A stretch of DNA of 7,931 nt from JARRRL01 sp037380725 (lineage in GTDB: Bacteria; Pseudomonadota; Gammaproteobacteria; Pseudomonadales; JANQJO01). Below the pieces are notes generated by a model that saw only the letters and a list, made by a program, of their open reading frames with translations, did not search any database and had not been told where the DNA came from. This document shows, piece after piece, positions 1 through 5,952 of the stretch; position 1 is the first letter of the stretch; the number at the start of each line of letters is the position of its first letter. Location of the stretch: the NCBI GenBank assembly GCA_037380725.1, contig JARRRL010000105.1, positions 1 through 7,931 of the forward strand, read 5' to 3'. Made by a program: the position numbers and the translations under genes.

Positions 1-57
1 CTCACAGAACGACAATCCCACCACACAGCGCGCCATCTCACACAAGCCTAGTGGAAC

Positions 58-86
58 ATAATAAGAAGTTAACAAGACAAGCTCAA
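58..86 (-). promoter_or_regulatory. Candidate sigma70-type promoter firing towards the left window edge
   Basis: On the minus strand a TTGAGC hexamer (81-86) is separated by exactly 17 nt from TATTAT (58-63), matching the consensus at 4/6 and 5/6 positions. Transcription would start near position 50. An ATG at 36-34 opens a frame that stays open to the window edge, but only 12 codons are visible and no strong Shine-Dalgarno precedes it, so the target gene is unknown. Helically spaced repeats (131-185) lie just upstream. The call rests on sequence match and spacing only. Confidence 0.35.
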
Positions 87-130
87 GCATTCAATGGCGA
101 ACACCTCGACGCTTGCACTCTACTAAACAT

Positions 131-185
131 ACTCAAAATTTACTCAAAACTTATTCAATACGAACTCAAAACACATTCATTTCGT
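131..185. repeat. Degenerate 11-bp tandem repeat, about five units
   Basis: Units begin at 131, 142, 153, 164 and 175. The core ACTCAAAA is exact at 131, 142 and 164 and degenerate (ATTCAATA, ATTCATTT) at 153 and 175. The 11-bp period is close to one helical turn, so the short A/T runs fall on one face of the DNA. The array ends about 45 bp upstream of the candidate minus-strand promoter at 58-86. It lies in a 322-nt stretch with no convincing complete gene. It could be intrinsically curved DNA, an iterated binding site, or chance low complexity. Confidence 0.6.
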
Positions 186-193
186 ACAGAGCG

Positions 194-213
194 CAAGCAG
201 AGACAAGCAGAGA
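194..213. repeat. Perfect 10-bp tandem duplication
   Basis: CAAGCAGAGA occurs twice back to back (194-203 and 204-213). It is adjacent to the 11-bp array in the same gene-poor stretch. No function can be assigned. Confidence 0.7.
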
Positions 214-322
214 AAGGAACACAACTTAAGCGCCACGCAGCGTACAAGGCGCGCAACGCAAAACACCGAAACCAGATAGGTACATAGTAATCTAACAACA
301 ACCAAAATTGGATGACATCCGC

Positions 323-754
323 TTACGTTTTTTTCTTATTGGTCGCTGCTCGCCGTCGCATCGACTCCAGAAAGGCTCGCAAGATACTGCGTGCACTGAT
401 TTGACCTACAAATTTACCAGCATCATCCACAAGGGGCATTCGACGATGCTTTGAATCCATAAGCTGTTGCGCTGCATCTACTAAATTTACATTCGGATCC
501 AGTGTTTCGCATGCCGAAGTCATGTAATCACCAATGGTGCCGCCACCTTCATGAAAATAACTAACGTGAATCATTGCTTTCAGCAGATCCATCTCTGAAA
601 TAACCCCAATGACGCGCCGCTCATCATCCAATACTGTTGCACCCGACAACCGGTTATCGACGATGATCTGGATAACGTCAAACAAACTGGCGTCCTTTTT
701 GAAAGTAACCGGCCGTTCAGTCATATAGTCCTTGGTATCGATCGATTCCAGCAT
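323..754 (-). CDS. Small CBS-domain-pair protein (143 aa)
   Basis: The protein is essentially two CBS motifs in tandem: CBS1 at about residues 8-62, ending in GVISEMDLL, and CBS2 at about 76-131, ending in GQISARSIL, followed by a short basic tail (RRRAATNKKKT). Such pairs (Bateman modules) usually bind adenine nucleotides and act as sensors; no catalytic domain is attached, so the ligand and partner are unknown. No signal peptide or membrane segment is seen, so it is probably cytoplasmic. The frame is open back to an ATG at 904, but the ATG at 754 is preferred: it follows an AGGAG ten bases upstream, and the protein then starts LESIDTKDYMTERPVTF, typical of the family's first residues. The extra 50 codons look non-coding and carry the TTAAGCC repeats. 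The gene follows tRNA-Pro on the same strand after 447 nt and is probably a separate transcription unit. No strong terminator follows it. Confidence 0.88.
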   Translation of the reverse strand: MLESIDTKDYMTERPVTFKKDASLFDVIQIIVDNRLSGATVLDDERRVIGVISEMDLLKAMIHVSYFHEGGGTIGDYMTSACETLDPNVNLVDAAQQLMDSKHRRMPLVDDAGKFVGQISARSILRAFLESMRRRAATNKKKT

Positions 755-837
755 TAGTCCTTCGCTCCTAATTGAGTGCGAAGCCAACCATTGAAAGGCA
801 AAATAGAATCCCACCCCAACGCCACGCCTTCGCGTCC

Positions 838-1008
838 TTAAGCCGATACAGCTTCCTTCCTTAGGCTTAGGCAACCTGTTTAAGCCCTGATTAAACTTTG
901 ACATGGTCGCCCGGCGTACGTCAAGTTAAACCCCACAGAAAGACCTAAGTGTTTCAATGCATTAAGCCATTAACGCGTCGTATTAAGCCATACAAATGCA
1001 TGGCTTAA
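838..1008. promoter_or_regulatory. Array of TTAAGCC heptamers upstream of the CBS gene
   Basis: TTAAGCC occurs exactly at 838-844, 880-886, 962-968 and 983-989, and in inverted orientation (GGCTTAA) at 1002-1008; a shorter inverted GGCTTA sits at 864-869. The two central copies share the longer ATTAAGCCAT. Start-to-start spacings are 42, 82 and 21 bp, close to multiples of 21 bp, or two helical turns. Chance expectation for a given heptamer on both strands in 171 bp is about 0.02. The array lies wholly upstream of the preferred CBS start at 754, which suggests a multi-site operator. The binding protein is unknown. Confidence 0.45.
983..1008. repeat. 9-bp inverted repeat, 8-nt spacer
   Basis: TTAAGCCAT (983-991) and ATGGCTTAA (1000-1008) are perfect inverted copies. 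No T-tract follows on either strand, so this looks more like a dyad binding site than a terminator. It is the most symmetrical part of the TTAAGCC array. Confidence 0.7.
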
Positions 1009-1038
1009 ACAAGCAAAAGGAAGAGTAAAGCAACTCTA

Positions 1039-1058
1039 GATCATGAAGTGATCATGAA
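1039..1058. repeat. GATCATGAA direct repeat, 11-bp period
   Basis: GATCATGAA is exact at 1039-1047 and 1050-1058. The stretch also contains the palindrome TGATCA (1049-1054). It lies in the tRNA-CBS intergenic region. Function unknown. Confidence 0.6.
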
Positions 1059-1087
1059 AAGTAAAACAGGGAGGCATAGAACGCGCT

Positions 1088-1124
1088 CATAAGCCCTAGC
1101 CAGTCAGAACTGGCCAGGGCTATG
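1088..1124. repeat. Long near-perfect inverted repeat in the tRNA-CBS intergenic region
   Basis: Arms AGCCCT-A-GCCAGT (1092-1104) and ACTGGC-C-AGGGCT (1109-1121) form a 13-position stem with a single A/C mismatch and a CAGA loop (1105-1108). With one bulged base at 1091 the stem extends by CAT/ATG to 1088-1124. No T-tract directly follows on either strand, so it is not a canonical intrinsic terminator. Its 3' edge in transcript sense begins 77 nt after the tRNA-Pro 3' end. It could be a REP-like dispersed palindrome or a 3' RNA-stabilising stem. Confidence 0.65.
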
Positions 1125-1201
1125 AAGAATAAATTCTGATCGATGAATGGCTGTACAATAATAACCGACACTAAAAATTCTGCGCCAGTTATCAATGTCA
1201 G

Positions 1202-1278
1202 TGGTCGGGACGGAAGGATTTGAACCTTCGACCCCCACAACCCCATTGTGGTGCGCTACCAGGCTGCGCTACGCCCCG
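1202..1278 (-). tRNA. tRNA-Pro, anticodon GGG
   Basis: The 77-nt sequence folds as a standard tRNA. The acceptor stem is CGGGGCG/CGTCCCG with one G-U pair, starting with C1-G72 and discriminator A73 as usual for tRNA-Pro. The D arm has GCGC...GCGC around AGCCTGGTA, the anticodon stem is CCACA/TGTGG with loop ATGGGGT, and the T arm is GAAGG-TTCAAAT-CCTTC. The anticodon GGG (1242-1244 on the window) reads CCC and CCU proline codons. The 3' CCA is encoded (1202-1204). It follows ihfA on the same strand after 151 nt and has its own likely -10 element. A proline tRNA downstream of this cluster is seen in some other proteobacteria. Confidence 0.97.
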
Positions 1279-1298
1279 ACTGATCCATCGAGTCGCGT

Positions 1299-1304
1299 AT
1301 CATA
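1299..1304 (-). promoter_or_regulatory. Likely -10 element of the tRNA-Pro promoter
   Basis: TATGAT (5/6 to TATAAT) on the minus strand places the start near 1292, leaving a leader of about 14 nt before the mature tRNA at 1278. It is followed by a GC-rich ACGCGAC discriminator, a feature common in stringently controlled stable-RNA promoters. The -35 region near 1322-1327 (TAGCCA) is a poor match. Confidence 0.45.
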
Positions 1305-1429
1305 AAGCAAAATACACTTCTTGGCTAGCGCTTTTCGTTTGTTCTTTTTCTCAACGCCCGATCAAGGCCTACACGCTTTCATTTTCCATCGCTCAAGAGC
1401 AAAAATACCCCTCATCGATCCGCTACCAA

Positions 1430-1738
1430 TCAATCTGATTCCTGCGGCCCCGTATAGGCTTCCACACGTTGCTTCAGTTTTTGCCCCCCTTTAAAGGTAA
1501 CAACCCGGCGCGGCTTAATGGGAATTTCTTCCCCCGTTTTGGGGTTACGCCCTGGGCGCTCACCTTTATTACGCAAATCGAAATTGCCGAAGCCCGATAA
1601 CTTTACATCCTCGTTGCCTTCCAATGCTGCACGAATTTCCTCAAAAAACGTCTCAACAAGTTCTTTTGCCTCACGCTTGTTCATACCCAATTCTTCAAAC
1701 AATCGCTCTGACAAGTCTTGCTTCGTCAAGGCACCCAT
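1430..1738 (-). CDS. ihfA: Integration host factor alpha subunit
   Basis: The 102-aa product pairs with IhfB to form IHF, the nucleoid-associated protein that binds the minor groove and bends DNA sharply, acting in transcription, replication and recombination. It shows the HU/IHF signature throughout: LTKQDLSERLFEELGMNKREAK at the N-terminus, KLSGFGNF at 46-53, and the DNA-binding arm RPGRNPKTGE at 61-70 with the intercalating proline at 65, as in E. coli IhfA. The length matches the family (about 100 aa). The open frame reaches back to 1804, but the ATG at 1738 is chosen because it gives the canonical MGALTK start and follows GAGGA by 7 nt. pheT ends 99 nt upstream, a wider gap than in enterobacteria. 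A 14-bp palindrome touches the ribosome binding site. Confidence 0.97.
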   Translation of the reverse strand: MGALTKQDLSERLFEELGMNKREAKELVETFFEEIRAALEGNEDVKLSGFGNFDLRNKGERPGRNPKTGEEIPIKPRRVVTFKGGQKLKQRVEAYTGPQESD

Positions 1739-1748
1739 AACATTTTCC

Positions 1749-1762
1749 TCAAAGTACTTTGA
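1749..1762. promoter_or_regulatory. 14-bp perfect palindrome at the ihfA ribosome binding site
   Basis: TCAAAGTACTTTGA is perfectly self-complementary, and its 3' end in the transcript (GA) forms part of the GAGGA Shine-Dalgarno (1746-1750). It could be a protein operator or fold into a 5-bp RNA hairpin with a GUAC loop. ihfA is autoregulated in E. coli, but this sequence only loosely resembles the IHF consensus WATCAANNNNTTR. Confidence 0.4.
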
Positions 1763-1837
1763 AACCGCAATGCGCCACATCGAGTCGCCATTTGCATTTG
1801 CCACATTACTTCAGCATTTACTTCTCACACCCGACAC

Positions 1838-4240
1838 TCACTCACGAAGCTGAGCACCTAAATCCTTGCGTAACCGCTGTATCACCTGTTCAAAGCAACC
1901 ACTCACATCACTCTCCGTCAGCGTACGCTCGGCACTTTGTAACGTCACTCCTAAGGCTAAACTCTTCTTACCCTCTGGAACCGAAGCACCTCGGAAAACA
2001 TCAAAAACTCTGACATCCTTGATCAGAGCACCACATTCGGCTCGAATTATTGCTTGGACCGAGCCAACAGACACCGCTTCACTCACCACGACAGCTATAT
2101 CTCGTCGCACCGACGGTAAACGCGATACAGCCTTAAATTGAGGCAAATTTATACTTTCAATCCATTCTAAGGGTAGCTCAAAAACAAAAACTGCGCCGTC
2201 AAAACCCAGTTTTTTCTCCACAACAGGGTGCAACCTGCCAGCCCACCCGACTGAGGTCCCATTTAACGCGCACACACGAGCGCTTTGGCCCGGGTGTAAG
2301 GCTGGGTGCACCTCAGGCACAAACCGAAACGACATTTGACCATCAACAGTGTGACCACACGCCAGCAAAATACTTTCAATTTTTCCTTTCAAATCATAAA
2401 AATCGACGGCGCGTCGCGGCAGGTCCCACTGCTCCGGCTGTGCCTCACCAGTCCACAGCCCGCCCACCCAAACGTCTTGGTGCAACGCACCTTCTTCTAA
2501 TTGTCCACGAAAGACCTGACCGATTTCAAACAAGCGAATCGAGGTATGCCGTCGATTTTGATTGTACGCCGCTGCGCGCAGTAGGCCAGGCCACATTGAT
2601 GTGCGCATCACGCTCATTTCGGAAGAAATCGGATTGCGCAAACGTAATGGAACGCGCTCGGGATCCACTAAAGACTGCAACTCTTCGGACACAAAACTAT
2701 ACGTGATGACCTCCTGAAATCCCGACGCAGCCATAATCTGCTGTAAGCGCGTTGTCGACAAGGTCCGCTCGCTCGATAAGACCGGAGACACCGGCGCAAT
2801 CGGCAGAACTGCAGGCAATTTGTCATACCCATACAATCGAGCCACTTCTTCGATGAGATCTTCTTCAATCGCTAAATCAAAGCGATGGCTCGGTGGCGTC
2901 ACCCGCCACTGCGCCTCAAGCGGATCGACCCGACAACCCAAAGCCCGCAGTTTCTTTTCCACCAGCTCTGCCGGTATCGTCACATCCAGCACGCTTTTTA
3001 GTGATGCCGCCGTCAGCATAATGCTCGCTCGCGCTGCTGTATTACGCTCATCCAGGACCGTCGTTTCTGGTCCCGCTTGCCCACCCACGATCGCCTGTAT
3101 CAATTCAACGGTTCGCTGTAAAGCACGCGCTGGCAACCCCGGATCCACGCCTCGCTCAAAGCGATGCGAAGCATCCGTATGCAATCCATGCTGCCGAGCA
3201 CGCCCAATCATAGACGCTGGCGAAAAGTGAGCACACTCCAAAAACACGTCGGTAGTATCCTCATCAATCGCCGTATGCAAGCCCCCCATGATACCCGCTA
3301 AGGCAATGGGACCACTGTCATCGGCAATGATCAAATTGTCCGCCGCCAACGTAATGTCTTTCTGATCCAGCAGCACCATGGTTTCACCCGGACGCGCAAA
3401 ACGAACGTGAACCTCGCCCGATAATTTATTGGCGTCAAACGCGTGTAAAGGTTGCCCCAATTCCAGCAGCACGTAATTCGTAATATCAACTAAAGCTTGT
3501 ACCGGACGCAGCCCCGAACGACGTAAACGTTCCCGCATCCAAAGCGGTGTTTCCCGTCGTGCGTTGACCCCTTTAATCAAACACCCCCGATACACCGGAC
3601 ACGCTGAGCTATCCGCAACACGCACCGGCACCTGCTCATCGTGAGACACCAACCACGACGCCGGATTGATGGCTTGCAAGGGCGCATCCATCATCGCCGC
3701 CACCTCGCGGGCAATGCCGAATATACTTAGGCAGTCCCCACGATTTGGCGTCAGATCCACTTCAATGCTGACGTCTTCCGCCAGATCCAACCACGATAAA
3801 AATTCCGTACCCACCTCAGCCGTCTCTGGCAGCAACCACAAACCATCGCTGTGCTCAACGAGGCCTAATTCTTCTTCACTGACCAACATGCCATTGGAGT
3901 CAACACCACGTATCGTATTCGGCTGTATAGTCACACCGGATGCCGTCACCGCACCCGCTTGCGCCACAATGACCTTGGCCCCTTCAAGCACATTCGACGC
4001 GCCACACACAATCGTCAACGGTTGCGCATCACCCACATCGACCTGACAAACGCGTAAACGATCCGCACTGGGGTGGGGCATTACCTGCATTACACGACCA
4101 ATCACAAACGGACCAGATGCGCCACACACCGGTTCAATACCATCCACTTCCAACCCAGCTAAGGTCAGCGCATCCAACAGTTGCTCACGATGACACGCCG
4201 TCTTCACCCACTCACGTAACCACGTTTCACTGAATTTCAT
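1838..4240 (-). CDS. pheT: Phenylalanyl-tRNA synthetase beta subunit
   Basis: The 800-aa product is the beta chain of the alpha2-beta2 PheRS, which charges tRNA-Phe in the cytoplasm; beta recognises the tRNA and edits mischarged Tyr-tRNA-Phe. Domains are visible in order: the N-terminal MKFSETWLREWV start, an EMAPII/OB-type tRNA-binding domain at about 40-150 with HPSADRLRVCQVDVG, the B3/B4 editing domain at about 212-385 (DITNYVLLELGQPLHAFD, LAGIMGG, RFERGVDP), B5 at about 403-475 (SHRFDLAIEEDLIEEVARLYGY), a catalytic-like core, and the FDX-ACB anticodon-binding domain at about 706-800 (SRLPSVRRDIAVVV). The length is close to the 795 aa of E. coli. The start follows pheS by 57 nt and has only a weak Shine-Dalgarno (GGGA about 12 nt upstream, AGG too close). 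No truncation or frameshift is seen. Confidence 0.98.
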   Translation of the reverse strand: MKFSETWLREWVKTACHREQLLDALTLAGLEVDGIEPVCGASGPFVIGRVMQVMPHPSADRLRVCQVDVGDAQPLTIVCGASNVLEGAKVIVAQAGAVTASGVTIQPNTIRGVDSNGMLVSEEELGLVEHSDGLWLLPETAEVGTEFLSWLDLAEDVSIEVDLTPNRGDCLSIFGIAREVAAMMDAPLQAINPASWLVSHDEQVPVRVADSSACPVYRGCLIKGVNARRETPLWMRERLRRSGLRPVQALVDITNYVLLELGQPLHAFDANKLSGEVHVRFARPGETMVLLDQKDITLAADNLIIADDSGPIALAGIMGGLHTAIDEDTTDVFLECAHFSPASMIGRARQHGLHTDASHRFERGVDPGLPARALQRTVELIQAIVGGQAGPETTVLDERNTAARASIMLTAASLKSVLDVTIPAELVEKKLRALGCRVDPLEAQWRVTPPSHRFDLAIEEDLIEEVARLYGYDKLPAVLPIAPVSPVLSSERTLSTTRLQQIMAASGFQEVITYSFVSEELQSLVDPERVPLRLRNPISSEMSVMRTSMWPGLLRAAAYNQNRRHTSIRLFEIGQVFRGQLEEGALHQDVWVGGLWTGEAQPEQWDLPRRAVDFYDLKGKIESILLACGHTVDGQMSFRFVPEVHPALHPGQSARVCALNGTSVGWAGRLHPVVEKKLGFDGAVFVFELPLEWIESINLPQFKAVSRLPSVRRDIAVVVSEAVSVGSVQAIIRAECGALIKDVRVFDVFRGASVPEGKKSLALGVTLQSAERTLTESDVSGCFEQVIQRLRKDLGAQLRE

Positions 4241-4297
4241 GCCTGATTCAATCCCACGACGTCAAAACCGTTAAACCATTCAATGCTCATTTAAACC

Positions 4298-5326
4298 CTA
4301 AAATTGTCGTAAAAAATCGATGTCGTTTTCGTAAAATAAGCGCAAATCATTAACGCAATATCGCATCATAGCAAAACGCTCAACACCCAGACCAAACGCC
4401 AATCCACGTGGTTTTTTTAATCCCGACGTTTCAAGCCCCGCGTGCTCAAAGACACGTGGATGCACCAGGCCACAACCCAACACTTCAATCCATCCTGTGT
4501 GCGAACACACACGACAACCTGCGCCGTCACACACCACGCACGCCACATCCACCTCGGCTGAAGGCTCGGTAAACGGAAAATAAGACGGGCGAAATCGAAC
4601 GGGCAGCGGTTTCTCAAAAAAATGTTTTAAAAACGCTTCAAAAATGCCCTTCAAATGCGAAAACCGCACGTGTTCATCCACCCAAAGCCCCTCCACCTGA
4701 TGGAACATCGGTGAGTGCGTCAGGTCGGAATCGCAACGATACACGCGGCCTGGACAAATCAAACGCCACGGCGGCGGCTCGGACTGCATAGCGCGAATTT
4801 GCACCGGAGAGGTGTGCGTACGCAACAAACGATTTGCATTAAAATAAAATGTATCGTGCAGGTGTCGCGCGGGGTGATGCGCTGGAATATTCAACGCTTC
4901 AAAATTATAAAAATCGTCCTCAATCTCCGGCCCTTCCACCACGGAAAAGCCCATACTGCTGAAAAAAGATGTAATCCGCGCGAGCGTACGCGTAATGGGA
5001 TGCAGACCACCATGCCCGGATTCTCCGCGACCCGGTAAGGTGACATCAATGGTTTCCGTAGCCAATTGATGCGCCAGCGCCGCCGACTCCAATTCATGCT
5101 TGCGATGCGCCAACGCATCGTTTACGCGCTCCTTGGCCACATTCACCTGCGCCCCCAGCTTTGGCCGCTCCTCAGGCGAAGCCTTACCCAATGCTTTGAG
5201 CTGTAGCGTTATGAGCCCTTTTTTCCCCAAATACTTCACGCGCAGATGTTCCAAATGCGCCAAATCGGACGCATCGGCAATCTCAACCAGAGCATCCGCC
5301 ACCCGCCGAGAAAGATCCTCCAGCAT
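4298..5326 (-). CDS. pheS: Phenylalanyl-tRNA synthetase alpha subunit
   Basis: The 342-aa product is the catalytic alpha chain of PheRS, a class II aminoacyl-tRNA synthetase. It has an N-terminal coiled-coil region (about 1-95) followed by class II motifs: motif 1 around GLHPITRT (107-114), motif 2 with GRVYRCDSDLTHSPMFHQ (193-210), the Phe-pocket stretch FRPSYFPFTEPSAEVD (245-260), and motif 3 around GLAFGLGVERFAMMRY (308-323). It is about 15 aa longer than E. coli PheS, mainly because of a CxxC-x4-CxxC insertion (C263, C266, C271, C274) that looks like a small zinc knuckle and, from memory, occurs in some other proteobacterial PheS. The start has AAGGA about 9 nt upstream. A terminator lies 112 nt upstream and rplT is 238 nt upstream, so pheST may have separate control. 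Confidence 0.98.
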   Translation of the reverse strand: MLEDLSRRVADALVEIADASDLAHLEHLRVKYLGKKGLITLQLKALGKASPEERPKLGAQVNVAKERVNDALAHRKHELESAALAHQLATETIDVTLPGRGESGHGGLHPITRTLARITSFFSSMGFSVVEGPEIEDDFYNFEALNIPAHHPARHLHDTFYFNANRLLRTHTSPVQIRAMQSEPPPWRLICPGRVYRCDSDLTHSPMFHQVEGLWVDEHVRFSHLKGIFEAFLKHFFEKPLPVRFRPSYFPFTEPSAEVDVACVVCDGAGCRVCSHTGWIEVLGCGLVHPRVFEHAGLETSGLKKPRGLAFGLGVERFAMMRYCVNDLRLFYENDIDFLRQF

Positions 5327-5345
5327 AAATAACTTCCTTTACCAG

Positions 5346-5387
5346 GCACCACAGTATACGGTAATCACAACAGTGTTCACTAACAGT
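5346..5387 (-). repeat. Three imperfect direct repeats in the pheS upstream region
   Basis: Read on the minus strand, ACTGTTAGTGA (5387-5377), ACTGTTGTGA (5374-5365) and ACTGTGGTGC (5355-5346) are imperfect copies. They begin 13 and 19 nt apart and overlap the candidate pheS promoter. They may be repressor or activator sites; this is an inference from position. Confidence 0.4.
5353..5380 (-). promoter_or_regulatory. Weak candidate pheS promoter
   Basis: TATACT (5353-5358, 5/6 to TATAAT) lies 16 nt after GTGAAC (5375-5380, 3/6 to TTGACA). A start near 5346 would leave a leader of about 20 nt containing the pheS Shine-Dalgarno. It sits after the 5438-5471 terminator, where an independent promoter would be expected. 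The -35 match is poor. Confidence 0.3.
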
Positions 5388-5437
5388 ACACCAAAACCAA
5401 CAGCACACCAAAATTAACGCGTCAAAAATATCGCGCT

Positions 5438-5471
5438 AAAAATAAAACGGGGAAGCGCTTCTGGCCTCCCC
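5438..5471 (-). terminator. Intrinsic terminator between rplT and pheS
   Basis: In transcript sense GGGGAGGC (5471-5464), a 7-nt loop and GCTTCCCC (5456-5449) form an 8-bp stem with one G-U pair, followed at once by G and TTTTATTTTT (5447-5438). This is a well-formed rho-independent terminator. In E. coli the equivalent position holds the pheM attenuator. Here no Phe-rich leader peptide precedes it, so it may simply end the rplT transcript or act as an attenuator of another kind. Confidence 0.8.
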
Positions 5472-5493
5472 CTTCTTTAATTGCCTTCCATTT

Positions 5494-5512
5494 CCCGCGC
5501 CTTCGAGGCGGG
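5494..5512 (-). other. Hairpin 5' of the rplT-pheS terminator
   Basis: CCCG-CCT and AGG-CG-CGGG pair into a 7-bp stem with a 2-nt bulge and a 3-nt loop. Its GCCTC segment is also complementary to GAGGC in the 5' arm of the following terminator, so the two structures could be mutually exclusive, as in attenuators. The pairing is only 5 bp, so this is suggestive. Confidence 0.4.
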
Positions 5513-5564
5513 ACAAAACCGCACGACGGCGGAAGTCACCAAACCCACCTGTCCAATCAGGCTA

Positions 5565-5945
5565 TTAGGCCACTGCCTCCCCTACTTCTACCTGTACCTG
5601 CTCTTTAACTACGCTGACTAAAGCAGCAAAACCGGCTTTATCACTGATTGCCATATCAGCCAATATTTTACGGTCCAATTCGATATCTGCTTTCTTCAAA
5701 CCATTCATAAATACGCTGTAAGACAAGCCGTGTTCACGTGCACCTGCATTGATGCGCACAATCCACAAGCTGCGCAACTGACGCCGTCTTTGACGACGAT
5801 CACGATACGCGTATTGGCCGGCTTTAATCACAGCCTGTTTCGCAACACGAAACACGCGACTGCGTGCGCCATAATAGCCTTTTGCAGCTTTCAACACCTT
5901 TTTGTGGCGTTTTCTCGCCTCTACACCACGCTTTACTCTTGCCAT
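5565..5945 (-). CDS. rplT: 50S ribosomal protein L20
   Basis: The 126-aa very basic protein binds 23S rRNA early in large-subunit assembly and, in E. coli and Bacillus, represses its own operon. It matches L20 from start to end: MARVKRGVEARKRHKKVLK, KGYYGARSRVFRVAKQAVIKAG, YAYRDRRQRRRQLRSLWIVR and NGLKKADIELDRKILADMA. E. coli L20 has 118 residues; the extra length is a short acidic tail (KEQVQVEVGEAVA). The start carries AAGG 10 nt upstream, and that Shine-Dalgarno lies inside the end of a 22-codon ORF. The 280-nt gap from rpmI is much wider than the roughly 50 nt of E. coli. Confidence 0.98.
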   Translation of the reverse strand: MARVKRGVEARKRHKKVLKAAKGYYGARSRVFRVAKQAVIKAGQYAYRDRRQRRRQLRSLWIVRINAGAREHGLSYSVFMNGLKKADIELDRKILADMAISDKAGFAALVSVVKEQVQVEVGEAVA

Positions 5946-5952
5946 GTGCTTT

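Noticed and set aside
1..36. Possible 5' end of a minus-strand gene starting at ATG 36, downstream of the candidate promoter
   Set aside because: Only 12 codons are visible, there is no clear Shine-Dalgarno, and the peptide matches nothing recognisable.
51..287. 78-codon plus-strand ORF with a GTG start
   Set aside because: No Shine-Dalgarno, low-complexity Lys/Gln/Arg-rich composition, and it spans the 11-bp and 10-bp repeats out of phase with codons.
302..320. Short GGAT/ATCC stem followed by AATTTT after the CBS gene, as a terminator
   Set aside because: Only a 4-bp stem with a weak T-run; not distinguishable from chance.
755..904. 50-codon N-terminal extension of the CBS protein
   Set aside because: The residues do not resemble the family, the region carries the TTAAGCC array, and a good ribosome binding site serves the ATG at 754.
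973..986. TAATACGAC on the minus strand, resembling the start of a T7 promoter
   Set aside because: Only the first nine bases match; the remaining consensus is absent and no phage genes are present.
1022..1037. AGAGT/ACTCT hairpin with a T-rich stretch downstream as a terminator for tRNA-Pro
   Set aside because: Five weak base pairs and an interrupted T-run.
905..1201. Integrated element or att duplication at the tRNA-Pro 3' end
   Set aside because: No second copy of the tRNA 3' end and no integrase or other mobile gene in the window.
1052..1246. 64-codon minus-strand ORF
   Set aside because: It starts inside the tRNA anticodon region and its first residues are tRNA sequence read as protein.
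1739..1804. 22-codon N-terminal extension of IhfA
   Set aside because: It is absent from the family, and the internal ATG at 1738 has an ideal GAGGA ribosome binding site.
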